64,000 nucleotides of DNA, taken from assembly GCA_013397455.1 (NCBI GenBank), contig VYZB01000124.1, positions 1,465,199 through 1,529,198 on the forward strand, in the 5' to 3' direction. Within the stretch, counting starts at the first letter, position 1, and every line of letters starts with the position of its first letter. The stretch is from Crotophaga sulcirostris. Taxonomy: Eukaryota; Chordata; Aves; Cuculiformes; Crotophagidae. The notes under the pieces were generated by a model that saw nothing but the letters and a program-made list of their open reading frames with translations, ran no database searches and had not been told where the DNA came from. Below are positions 31,998-43,767 of the stretch, piece after piece. The translations under genes were made by a program, and so were the position numbers.

Positions 31998-34900
31998 ATT
32001 GTTTCAGAAAGATGCCCAACATCCTAATCTTAACACAGTTCTCCTCCCCTCAAAATTTAAAGACATTTGAGGGAAGAAAAAGAACTACTCCCATGGTATA
32101 ATGTACCTGGGGTGCCTTTCCTATTCAGGATCTGAGGCCGAAAGCACTGCTGAGTTTTCCCTCCTTGAGACATCTTCAGCTGGTTTTTCAGTAAGTTCAA
32201 AGAAATTTATGAAGCCATATATGGGGAAGTTTACGTTTCTGCCAAGTGCTTGTTGATAAAGGGGAGACTTTGATCCCCTGGCCTGTCAGTTGTGCCTCAG
32301 ATGTGCTGGGTCAGGACAAAAGTCTAAGTGTATTTCCCTTAACAAATGGATTGTGCTGCCTCAAAGTATCACCTCTGTGTAACAGTCAGCCATGAGCTGG
32401 CATGGGAGTTCTAAAAGATTTATCTTGGGAAATCCTCTCTGCAAGAACTGATTCATAACAGCTGAAGTTAACCAGGTTAATGTGAATTTTGAAACAGCTG
32501 ATGATGGAAACCAATCTCTCCATAGATATTTAGAGGTGAATGCACACACCTGTGTGTTTAACTGAAATGCCCTATAAACACCTGACACTCTTGGTTAGGA
32601 GTTGTTGTTGTAGTGGCTGTAGCTTATACAGGTAAGCTTTTTCTGGCTATATTTAAGTGGATTATTTGAGGAAAAGGAGTAATTTCATGAAGAGTTAGTG
32701 CTGCTGCCAAAATACAGCAATTTGAAAGCAAAGCAGCTTCCTGAATACTTGTGCTTTTATGTTAGCCTGACCTGAGGCTTGGGAAGTTAAGGATGCTGGA
32801 AACAAAAACCTATTAGAAAAACAAGATGAGCTTCTCCGTATAATAGCTATTGTGTCACTTGGTGGCTTTGGGCAAAGACTGGTGAAGGGCAAAGGGTTTT
32901 ATACTTGTTGTGGAAGTGCTTTGTGCTGCTAAACTCTGAGGCAGCAAACAAACTGCTAAGCCAGTTTGATATTAAATGTAATGGGTAATGCAAGCAGTGG
33001 ATGCTGAGATGTTATTTAATGTTTTTTTTGTTTGTACTTGGGGCAGATGTGTGTAGTTTGAACTAATCTGTTTGTAGCCAGGCCAGCTTTGTGGATACAG
33101 GACTCTGATTCAGGAAGGCAAGGTTTCTGGTTCTGCAGGAAAACCTTTGCTTGGTCATTTCTTCTCTTTGCTCTGCACCCTTAACAAGCAGTGTAGGGAT
33201 GTGTTAGTTCTTAGGGGGAAGGGCTCACTCTTGCTAACAAGTGGTTCCATGCCCAGTGCCAGTCTGAGGCCTCTGGGGTTCCTGCAGCAGAAATAATAAC
33301 GCAAGATGAGTGAAGGCAATGTCAGCCTGGTGGAACAGCGTGTGATAATTTGCTTGTGGGCTGTGCTCCCCTTGACCAGAAATCCAAACCAAAAATACCT
33401 GTGAGCGTCTTTCCCTTCAGGTCTTGTATCTCGCCTGGGTCACCTGGGTGCCTGCTTTGCTTTTGACTTTGTAGCTCTGGAACGGCTCCATGTCAGTGTG
33501 CTAATAATAGCCTGGAGACCACATAGAAATGTGGTGTCACACAGTGTTGAGTGAGGCCCAGAGATTCATCTCAGGAACTGTAGAGGGTGTGCAGAGCCTG
33601 GAGAGAGGAGACCTCTGTAAAGTGCCAGCAATTGCTGGAAACGTGGGGCTGATGTGTTCCTGATCCCCTCTCTCAGCAGCTCCTCACGACGCAGCCAGCC
33701 TGGACGAGCTGAAAGCAGCCATTAGAGATGCTTTATAGAAGGTCAAGAGGGTGAAGGGACACTGGGTACTGCAGACGAGTGTTGCTCCCTTCCTCAGAGG
33801 AGCACCTTGGCTCCAGAGGGCTCCTCTGAAGCAGTGCTGAGCTGGCATTTGCCTGTGCCATTAGTGCAGGGTATTTGGACACACAAAGCAGAAAACCTTC
33901 CGAGTTGCCCAGTTTGGGGGCCGTAACCAGAACCACGTGTCTTGCCAGGCTGTGCCACCTTGCATAAAGCCACTTGTTGCTGTTCAGCAACTTTGGCCTC
34001 TGAGGGTTCAACTGGAGTTCAGCCCTGGCAGTTGCTAATCACCCCTTGGGCTCTGGGGAGCAGGTGCAGTTCAGGGAGCACCAGGACGTGGCTGCCAGGA
34101 TGCTGAGCTGGCAATCAAAGGCACTGCCATGAGCAGTGGTCTCTCTGCAACCTGGGACGTTGTGAAAAGTCTGACCCCTGTGAGGGGTTGAAGCCATTGC
34201 CGTGCCTGACTTGCCAGGTTGGCCCTTTGGGTCTCAGGTTGCCTCCTGGGAAGCAGGGGACTCCCGTGCCCTGTGGAGTCACTTGGAGTTTGGAAGGGAG
34301 TCAGCCTGTGTCCACACACCCTGGCCTCTCATCCCAGTTGCTGTTGCTATCTGGGGGAGTTCTTCCTTCTCACTTTTCCAAACGGAGGCCCTGGCACAGC
34401 TCTGCTGGGCTCACAGCTCCTCTGGTGCAGCAGGGGACTCCCTCGGTCGGGGTCCTGTTGCACAGGGACCTTGTTGCTCTCTTTGGTGGTTGCACTGTAA
34501 ATGCAAGAGTAGGGAAAGTGTAGCCTCAAGTAGAGGATGCAAAAGCCCTTGCTTTTGGTTCCAGGACCTACTGCAAAGATAAGTACCTCTGAAAGAAAAT
34601 GTGCCTTTCTGTGGGTGAAGGAGCTCCTGTGACCTCTGGTAACCACTGATCCATCCCTTCCCGTGGTGGAAGAAGCACAGCGATGGGTTTGGCTGGTGGG
34701 GACCAGAGTGGTTGGGGGGGGGTTGCAAAATGAATTTGATTTTTATGGTGGATTTCTTCCAAGCACAGATCTGTTCTACCCTCCTGCTGCTACCACAAAA
34801 GTCCCTCATAGTGTTCAGGAAGCCTGTACAGAATAATTTTCCTTCTACTTTCCCCACTTCCTCTAAATGCTGGGCCAGACAAAGGTTCTGCAAAAATTAT

Positions 34901-37900
34901 AAGCCACAGTTTGATCTCTCCAAGTGAAATGGAGTGACTGGGCTCACAGTGGTTGAGACAACATGGGAATCGGGCCTTGACATTTGTTTTTCTGTGGGCT
35001 CCCTATATGGCCTTTTATTTTAATCTTATTTTTGTTCCTCTCGTGTTCTTTCCTCCCTCCCCTCTCTCCTCCCTGCATTCACCAGTTAAAATAGAACAGA
35101 AAACCACTGTTTGAAGTAGCTTGGAAGGCAAGATAGAGCATTCCAGGATGCACGTGGAGCCCCAGTTACTGATTTGTAGCGGGCCCAGAGTTGCTGGTGG
35201 GCCCTGGTGCTTTTGCAGGGGAAGAGAAAGGGTTTGCCAGGCTGTGGGCAGCGTTGGTCACTTGCTGGAAGACACTGGTCTCGCCCAGCTTAATTTGCAT
35301 CAAGTGATGTGGAAGACAGGGCCTTTATCCTCTACGACAGAGGTGCAGCAAAAGAACCCAAAGCCCTTCTGCGTGTGGAGTCTGCTGGAGGAGGTAAAGG
35401 CCCCTTCCAGCTCAGTGTGAAGGTGCTGCAATGGTTCCCAGGAGCTACAGCAGCCCCTCAAAGGAGGCTTCAGGGAGTTCACAGGAGTCAAAGACAAGAG
35501 GGCAAAGAGTGCAGACAGGGAGTCCCTGGTAGGAGATAATGGGTGATATTGGCTGTTCACACACCTCTTCATGGCTTTTGCTTCATAGACTTTTTATTCC
35601 ACGAACCTGAGATTCCTGTCCTGAAGGTTCCTGGACACCCTGGCAGGTGAGCAGTGGTGGGCTGGCAGTTCCCAGTGTGTCCCACAGTGCGATCTAATTG
35701 TGGTCAAATTTAAAAAGAAAAAAAAACAACAAACAAACCCAAACCAACCCACAAAAATAAAACCAAAACCTTGAAATATTCTATAAAATCTTTTCTTTTC
35801 AAGCCATTTGCGTTTAAAGGCCACTCAAAAAACCCTCCATTCACTCAGCTGGTCTCATTAGAGACTGAAAAACTTAAGTGACTCCTCAGGGACTTGAACT
35901 TGTGGTTGAAGGAGCTGTGAGGTCCCAAATCTGATGTTAAGGAAATGTTAAACTTTACTCTCTATTGGCCCCATATTGATGTGTGGAGTGGCTTAAAGGC
36001 TCTGATAGTTTTCCATGGTAATTTTCTTAGTATAGAAATAAAAACAAAGTAGGAAGAAAAAAATCTACCATGTAGATACATTTAATAGCAATGAGAAGTG
36101 TCATCTTTTTTAATTAACATGCAATCTTCAGTTGCTCTTGGACCTCTCAGACTGTTCATCTGCTACCTCAGCACTCTGGTAGACTTGTTTTGTTTTTTTG
36201 TTGACAATTAAAACCTGGAAATTCAGAAGTTTGGAGGCTCAGATGATGGAGAAGGGAGGTAAATGGATGGTGATAGTTGCGGCAATATTTGGCAGTTGTT
36301 TCTGAGAGACCTTGCAGACAAAGTTGAGCATCTCGGCTTCCTCGGGCTGTCTGTCAGAGCCTGCAGGCCCACCCCTCTGGGAGCAGGCAGGTGCTCCTGC
36401 CCCTTCATGAATGGCAGCTCACGTGTTGGCTTCCATGGTTTTGTGGCCAAAATGATTCCAGCCGGAAAGGGTACGGTACAGAATATTTCTCCCTGGGGTT
36501 TGCACCAGCCCCCCAGAATGACCACCACCACAAACCCAGCGACGGGAAGGGGAGCACTGGCGTGAAATAGCACCATCTAGTGATGCCCCCCTTCTTTTCT
36601 CTGTGTAGAGCAGGAACACCCACACAGTCATTAGTTCCAGGTTAATTGAAGTGGTAGCTGCCACCTTCCTGGTGGACTGTGAGGGGGTTCTCCCAGGGGA
36701 GAGGAAGCTGTGCCACCCTTTGGGCACCCCGTGTCCAGTCTGTTGGTGGCCTTGGCTGGGCTGTGTCTATTGGATTACACACTCGGTCTCCGCGCAGGGA
36801 GAAACATATGCTTTTGGTTTTTGGCTCAGCTGCTCCCAAGCATTCACATCAACAACAGAGAACACTGCAACATTTTTTTCAGCTGATTGAGTCATCCAAT
36901 TATGCAGTTGTAGGATCAGAGAATGAAAGATGTGTGATAGCAAAAACAAAGCATCTTTGAGCCGGTCCCCTGGCCGTGGGGAAGCAGCTCCGTGCTGACG
37001 TGTCTGGCAGGAGCCATCGATGCCAGCTGATGCTTTGGAGCTCGGGCTGTTGTGGCTGGGCAAGTGCAGCACCTCCTGGTGCTGTGCCCGTGGCTGATGT
37101 CTGCAGGTACTGAAGCATAAGTGATGGGATCTGAGCTGAGGAGAACGTGCCCCTTCGCTAGCTGGGAGTAGGAAACCTATGGAAGAGCTTTCTACCCTCA
37201 GATGACTTATTTTCCTTGATTGTTGCAAGATATCCCAAGCAGACAGGTCTCAAGAGTGAAGAGAACTATTCCTCTTTCAAAAGTTAACGTGTTATTTATT
37301 AATTTTGAATTTTACAGCCATCTGGGTGCAGTGGTTCTGCTCCAGTTGCTGCTTTGTTCAGTGGGTCAGGTAGCAGACACCAAGTTAGGATTGCAAAGGC
37401 ATTTATCAACCACAACTGCATGAGGCTGCAGAAATCTGGTTGCTCTGATCCGGTGTCCTTTGGGAAGGATGAAAGACTGGATGTGTCCTTCACACGCGGC
37501 CCCTGAGCACTGGAGAGGAGCTTTCCAGCCCCACCTCCCTGCTCAGTGTCAAACAGGTTCCCTCCCCCAGAAGACAACAGACGACAGTAAGAAACTGTGG
37601 TGGAAGGGCATATAGCAATCTAATTTTTATTATAAAGAGAACTCTTCAACACAAACTGACAATACAATTCCAACAAAATGAAAAATTACAGTAGTTTGGC
37701 AGGAACTTTTTCCATGTAAAAAGATCTTGAGGCTGCAGTGCCTTAAATAGGGGCCATTACGACTGAACTGGCAGAGTTACTGTAATAAGCATCTGCTCAG
37801 AATAGTGTGATATTATTTTGAGGCTAAATCTGTATTTTTGCTCATTACCAAAATTGGAGCATTCATGTCCAGAATATTTCCTTTCAGTAAGAAGGACATA

Positions 37901-38297
37901 AAGCATTTTGTTGCCACAAAGACTAATTTATAAATTAGAGTAACAGTGATGGTCGTCTCTCACTAGGGATATGAAAACTTTTTCTAATGATGGAAGAGTC
38001 TTCATCAGTAAAATTAAATAATCGTAACACTGTGCATTGCATGTGTGGTGATAAATGCCTCTGTTGCAAGGTGTTTAGAGGACCTGCTGTATTTTGCAGG
38101 TGTTTCTGGTGTACCAGCTCTCTGCGTGGTTGTCCTTTGCTGTGGTATCTGAGTGTCTTTGCTTGGGAAGTGCAGAACTTGAGCTTCTTACTCCGAGATA
38201 AGAGCAGGTTCCTTCCTTTTCATAAAAGCACTTATGCTTAAATTTAGGCAGCGCATATCTAAGGACCAGTGGATTTCAGCCTGTGACAAGTGGTTTT
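31998..38297. other. Intronic single-copy sequence, 6.3 kb
   Basis: No transposon recognised. Contains a 10-bp hairpin (33794-33803 with 33820-33829), a pyrimidine tract (35054-35074), an A-rich AAACAAACCC-type stretch (35710-35770) and an AT-rich block at 37600-38040. Reading frames here are short and overlap on both strands. No exon recognised. Confidence 0.45.
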
Positions 38298-38830
38298 CTA
38301 AATAAAGACCGTAATGCAATAAATGAGGAGCTCCTGTTTGTTGAAATAAATCAATAGGGCCCTGCCCACCGCGCTCCCAGAGGTGACAATGCCAGGATCC
38401 ATCTGCTTTGTCACCCAGCCCTGCCTACTGCCGATAGCGCTGGCATCTGTCTGGGCCCGCTCTCCAGCCTTGCAGCATTTCTCCTAGATGAGTTAAACTT
38501 CTTTTCTCCCCCCTCCCCTTCCTTTCTCTTCTTCCCACCTCCCTCCCTCCCTCCCTGGTCCTTGACAGAGGCGCAAACACTCTTAAATGAGAGATAGTGG
38601 CTTCCATCCAATGGAGCCCTGGTTAATCACCGAACATCGTGGGAAAAGCACAAGATGAGGGCCGAGAAACAGCCCATTGTCTGGGCAAGATTAAAGCCCC
38701 AAAAGCCGTATTGTCTACTGAGGGGATAAATCTTCCTGCTGTCACTCAAGCACTGAATTAAATTCCCCTTCATTTCTAAAGGGGCTTATCTGTACTGAAT
38801 AGGCTGTTGCGCCACAAGCGTAAGGGAACG
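38298..38830. promoter_or_regulatory. Candidate conserved non-coding element D
   Basis: Non-repetitive block with two SOX-type ATTGT cores 35 bp apart (CCCATTGT at 38673-38680, ATTGT at 38710-38714), TGGTTAATCACC (near 38620) and GGGGCTTATCTG, split by a pyrimidine tract at 38498-38556. The regulatory role is inferred from motif texture only. Confidence 0.35.
38498..38556 (+). repeat. Pyrimidine tract with (CCCT)n
   Basis: 59 bases that are pyrimidine except for one A (38537), ending in four CCCT units. Capable of triplex-type structure. Confidence 0.8.
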
Positions 38831-41800
38831 TATTAAGTGAGCTCCTGTCTTGGGCACCTTCACAAATAGACGAAAAACAGGAGCAAATCTGGAAGGGGCG
38901 GGTGGGAGGGGGACGAGCAAAAGTGCTTTGGACTGCGGAAAGGAGGAGGGATGTTAATTGTTGTTGCAGGTCGTTATGGATGAGGTAAATGAAATGGCCA
39001 TTTTGCTTGAGTCTCCAGCTTCCTCGCGCTATGAGGTGGAGTTTGAGAAGTGAGCATCGTGCAGTGCAGGGGTGGTTTGGGCAAAGGGATGTCCTTGTGC
39101 AGTCCAGCGAGCGCCCGGATGATGACAGTGTGAGCCATCCCCTTGGAGGGTCCCTAAGGGAGGAACCACCTGTTGGTGACGCTGAGGCGTGGGCTGTAGG
39201 TGCCAGAGACCCTCTGCCACCCAGGCTGTCTCGGGAGGACGGGCTGCGGCGGACTCGAGGCAAATATTTTAGTAACACGTTTGTTCAGCTGCTGGAGCTG
39301 GCTTACCCTGAGCAGCCAAGGGGCTGAGCTCTGGTGGGAGCTGGAGAAAGGAGGAATAGTTTGAGCAGATGTAGTGTCTCTAGGAGCCCACAGGTGACAC
39401 CACCACTTCTTCTTCTCTAAACGATTCCTCTGGTGTTTGGCAAGGGCCCAGCCCTGTGGGGACATGGGACACACACAGTCACTGCTTGTGTCACTGATCC
39501 TCTCTTCCTCCTCCCCTTGTGCTCGCCCTCACAAAGTACCAGTGTGCTCTGGCATCCCACCTGTAGAAGCCTCAGTGGGGATAAGTGTTGTCCTATTATT
39601 TTGGGGGGTTCAAAGAAATACTTTTGAAATGCGGCAGAGATGTGAATGCTTAGGTGGTGGACCCAGTGTTAGATAACGAGCCTGATGTGTTCAGAAACAA
39701 GACGTTCTTGCCCAGGGCTCTGTTCATGGGGTCTGAGGGGCTGAAGGTTCAGTGCAGCTTCCTTTGAGCTCCAGGTGATGAGCTGTCGTTCTCCAGTGCT
39801 CTTCTACCCCAGAGAAAGGTCAAACCAACTTTTAAACAGAAATCAAGCTTTTTTTTCATATTGGTTACTATTCCTTAATGTGAAGTTATAATAATAGCAC
39901 CAAACCAAATTTGAATATTTGCAAATTGGGGGTGATCGATTATAAATCAGTGTATGAGAGACTGAATTCTTGTTTTTATGAAAAATTACTTTGCCTTAGG
40001 GATGCTTAATGTCATGCTGGTCCACAGTCTTTATTGGTAGCCTGATCTGTTTATGTTTGTGCAAAATAAAGGACCTATGGGGAAAAGACAAAGGTTAGAC
40101 AGTAACTGTTCTTCAATCCAAACTGAGCATATTACTGACTTCCTTGACATTTCCATTGCATATAGACAGCAACATTTATATATTTCTATTTACCTTGTAA
40201 AATATTAACTACGTGAAACGCTCTCAACATAGCGATCAGAGTCTTCAGTTCAAGAAAACCTGATTGCACTTCACCTTCATGTTAGTGCATTGGATTAGGA
40301 GCAGACTGCGGTGCGCACTTGGTACGATTTGGTAAGCACTAAACAGGATTTTCTGCATCCTGAGTGGAGTTTCCTCTTGTTGATAGGGTTTAATGCTCCC
40401 TTGTACAAATCTCTTACTGTGCAAATACCCCCAATCTCTCCTTTTAGCAACCCAAACCATTGCTTAAACAAGTGGGTTTACACCTGCTTACCAGATTACT
40501 TTAATTAGCCAAAAATAGAGTGAAAGAACTGGCTTGAGAACAATAGTTTGCAAAGAACACTCTTTTTCTGTTTCTTGTTGAATCTGGTAATCTAGGGGAA
40601 GCTGGATTGAAATATTATTCCTCTTAATTTCTTGGCTTCTTGTTTTTACTTACCAACTTGAGAAAATAAATTATCAAAATAACATTTTGAGGTTTTTGTG
40701 TTTTAAATAACACAAACAAAACTTTTTCTACTCTTTCCAACTGTCATATGAAAGAGATGATCTCATTCTTGGCTCCTCCAGGAAATCCCATTTATTTGCT
40801 GTCTAAAACAGTCTCAGTTGTAAAGTTTTTCTCTAGGAGAACCTAGAGTTGATCTCTCAAAACCTGTCTTATTTCAAGAAGCCTGTGTTAATGCAACAAG
40901 GTTTAGAATTAAATTGCCAGAGCTGGAATGTGTTTTGTGGTGTTGTTTTGTGCCCACTGCACACTGGTGCAATGTTGACCAATACTGACCAAGGGAAATG
41001 GAATACTGGGGCAAACCTGCTGCATCCACCCTGTAGCCCAGCGCCCGCGCGGTAGCACTGGGTTGGTGCTGTGCCATGGCCAAGAGTGTTTTGTTCTGTG
41101 CAAATTGCCACTGTTTCAAGCTGTTGGAATTGGGTTTGCTGAATTTTTTTTTTTTAAACTGCAAATTATTAGTTGGAAGAAAAGGATTTTGTCAATAGAA
41201 ACATTTTTATTTTAGTAACCTTAAAGGTGAAGTTGAAATAAATATTTACTTTTAAGATTCTGTTACAAATCAGACCTCAGTTTAAGGAGACAGCATTTTG
41301 CAGCAAAAAAAAGGAACTGTGTAGTGAATGTCAAATTGTCTTTTTTACACTGATCCTCCTTTATCTTTTTTAATTTTCTCAAAAAGACATCAAATTCTTG
41401 TTTTAGTAAATCCCCATTTTTCTAATAAATACAGTTATTTAGAGGTACACTGGGTTGGACAATTGTAAAGCCACTGAATTATATACTTTAATTTGGTTAG
41501 AAATCAGCTGGTATTTTCCTGTTGAATTGAGATCACGGACTGTTCCATTCACTTTTCTTCATATTCTACAATCTCTTGGAAGAGGCACAAGATTTAAGTA
41601 AAGCACCTTCAGAGTCCTACATAATGCTACTTTTAGAGTAATTTGTATTTAAAAAATAATAATAACAAGCAAACAAACTTGTCAGCCCATGGGATGCTTC
41701 TGCCCTGTGGCTTAATGGCACAGGTCTTTATACATCCAAATCCAGCAGCTTTCAATAACAAAGGATGAAATTCATGAAACAAATTGCTTCTCTCTTCGTA

Positions 41801-41944
41801 AGTCACACACTCGTGTGCCAGGGTAAAGATGTGTTGATAACATTAAAATACTTTGGTCGCCGATGAATTGTAAATTCCCACCAAGCCTTGGGCCTCGCAA
41901 GTGAGCTGTGAACAGCATGGTGCTGGGCACAAAGTGCATTCAGA
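38831..41944. other. Intronic single-copy sequence, 3.1 kb
   Basis: AT-rich, particularly 39840-40240 and 41140-41690. No transposon, exon or RNA gene recognised. Confidence 0.45.
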
Positions 41945-42220
41945 TTGTGGCATTCACCGCTTCATTTTTATAATATTTTTAGGATAAGAGCTGAGGAACA
42001 CCACTGGGAGGTTTGGGTAGGCAGGGGGATAAAAAAGCAGACTCTGCAGAGGCAATTTAATGAGCATCCAGGGCTCTGGAGCTGCCCTGCTGTAAATGTG
42101 ATCTCTGCCCACGGCGACTTTCGGGGCAGGGGAACAAAGGATAAATTTGGGCAGAGGGAACAAAGGATACATTTACATGAATGTCCTTTGTGACAAAAGG
42201 TAGAGCTGCTCCTCATCCGT
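41945..42220. promoter_or_regulatory. Candidate enhancer with SOX/TCF-type site cluster
   Basis: GGAACAAAGGATA occurs twice within about 30 bp (42131-42143 and 42157-42169). These are followed by an inverted pair, CCTTTGT then ACAAAAGG (42185-42200), that forms a near-palindrome. AACAAAGG fits both the SOX (WWCAAAG) and TCF/LEF cores, so there are four sites in 70 bp. The upstream part has GGCAATTTAATGAGCATCC, a homeobox-like element. Function is inferred from clustering. Confidence 0.45.
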
Positions 42221-42719
42221 AGAAGCCTTGCATTAAGCAGGTACTGCTGGTGGATGCTTGGCTACACAGTGCTCCACCACGGCATCAGCTTTGGGAGGAG
42301 CTCTGAAGGTGAGGGGTTACTTGGGTTTTCAGGCTCCTTGGGGCTCTTCTGCTGTGATGAAAGAAACATGGAGTGGCCCAAGACTGGAGGGCTCCCAGCT
42401 CCAATCCCCACAGGCATCCAAGCACTAGCAGATGAGTGTCCTTCAGTGGCATTTGTATCTGCACGGGCAGGTTATGGACTCCTGTCCACATTCCACCTGT
42501 AGTGTCGTACGCCTGCCCTGGGTTTTCGCAGTGAGATAATGAAGGTCAGCTTCTCGCTTGGAGAGCAAACTGACCTCCCATGTAATCCTTGCCGGGTGGA
42601 GTCGCCGGAATGCTAGGATGGACTTGTGTCCAGGATGTTTGCGTGCAGGACTCCACACTGAATGCTTGAGGAACTGTATATTTTAAATAAAAGAAAGAAT
42701 AATGCTGTAATTCTGCTCC

Positions 42720-43310
42720 CTAGATTTCCTTTTTAGTTACTGTTTTAATCAGATTTTTGCATTATCCGGCACAATTTGAACCCCAATGATCTAGAAGTGA
42801 GAAAAGCAGTAATAGATGGCTTGCCGTGCCAGTTTTGGTGAATACCTCCCTAATTTCAGCACGTTTGGAGGACAGCATTCAGCCTGCCCTCTGCAATTAG
42901 AGCCCCAAGCTCTGCAGCAGGACGCTGCGACTCCAAACCAAGGGCAGGGGAGGGGTCCCAACAGCGCGGCGTTCTTCACGCAGGTCAGGACACTTTGGCA
43001 GGACCCAAAAGGGTTAACAAACAAACTGCCTGCATTTGCTTTGTTCACTGGAAATCTAATCAGATGTTAACCTACAGTCTATATCCAAGCAATCCTTTCC
43101 TTATGATAGTGATTAGTATTACACTCAGAATGAATAGACCAAGGAAGGATTCCTATGGTAACCTTCAAAATGCATTCCATCGGCAGGCTCTGCCTACTCA
43201 CAATAATTACATTCTTAACTCGCCTAACAAACGGCATGCTAATTAGCTGCTTAACCAGCCTCAGCTCATTATTACCAAGGTTGGGCAGGCTTGAGTAAAG
43301 TGACCTAGAG
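42720..43310. promoter_or_regulatory. Candidate conserved non-coding element F
   Basis: AT-rich single-copy block with CTAATCAGATGTTAACC (near 43057), TGATTAGTATTACACTC, CAATAATTACATTC and GCTAATTAGCTGC (near 43239), the last a homeobox palindrome. No repeats or coding potential seen. Confidence 0.35.
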
Positions 43311-43599
43311 AGAACAAGCCCACTTAAAAAAAAATAATAGTAATAATAAGACATTTGTCAGATTTGCCATGAAGATGGACCTCCTCTGCAATGACAGGAC
43401 TCTCTTTGTGCGCGGATTGGCCTTTTGGCAAACCAGAGCACCCTCGGCGGCACAATTGAGCTGCTTCTGAGCTTTGCTTCCTGGGCTGTGTGTGCTTTAG
43501 TTGGCATCTGCGGGGCTTAAGAGTTGGCTGCAAGGGTGTCATCAGGGGCTGTCCCAGGTTTGCTAGGGATGTGCTGGTGGGTGGGTGATTATCTGTTAG

Positions 43600-43767
43600 A
43601 GCAAGTCCAGAGGAGGCCATGGAGGTGATTGGAGGGCTGGAGCAGCTCCCGTATGAGGACAGCCTGAGGAAGTTGGGGTTGTTCAGCCTGGAGAAGGCTG
43701 TGGGGAGAACTTAGAGCAGCCCAGAGAAGTGGTGACTGCCCCATCCCTGGAGGTGTTCAAGGCCTTG
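43600..43767 (+). mobile_element. CR1 LINE fragment, internally deleted and lacking its 3' end
   Basis: Sense CR1: GAGCAAGTCCAGAGGAGGCC, GGAGGGCTGGAGCAGCTCC, TTGTTCAGCCTGGAGAAGGC and AACTTAGAGCAG, followed directly by CCCAGAGAAGTGGTGACTGC, CATCCCTGGAGGTGTTCAAG and GCC, after which similarity stops. An internal block and the terminal ~100 bp are missing. It is the only CR1 recognised after 29.2 kb. Confidence 0.88.

Noticed and set aside
33794..33829. Inverted repeat TCAGAGGAGC / GCTCCTCTGA
   Set aside because: A 10-bp stem in moderately GC-rich DNA is expected by chance in 64 kb.
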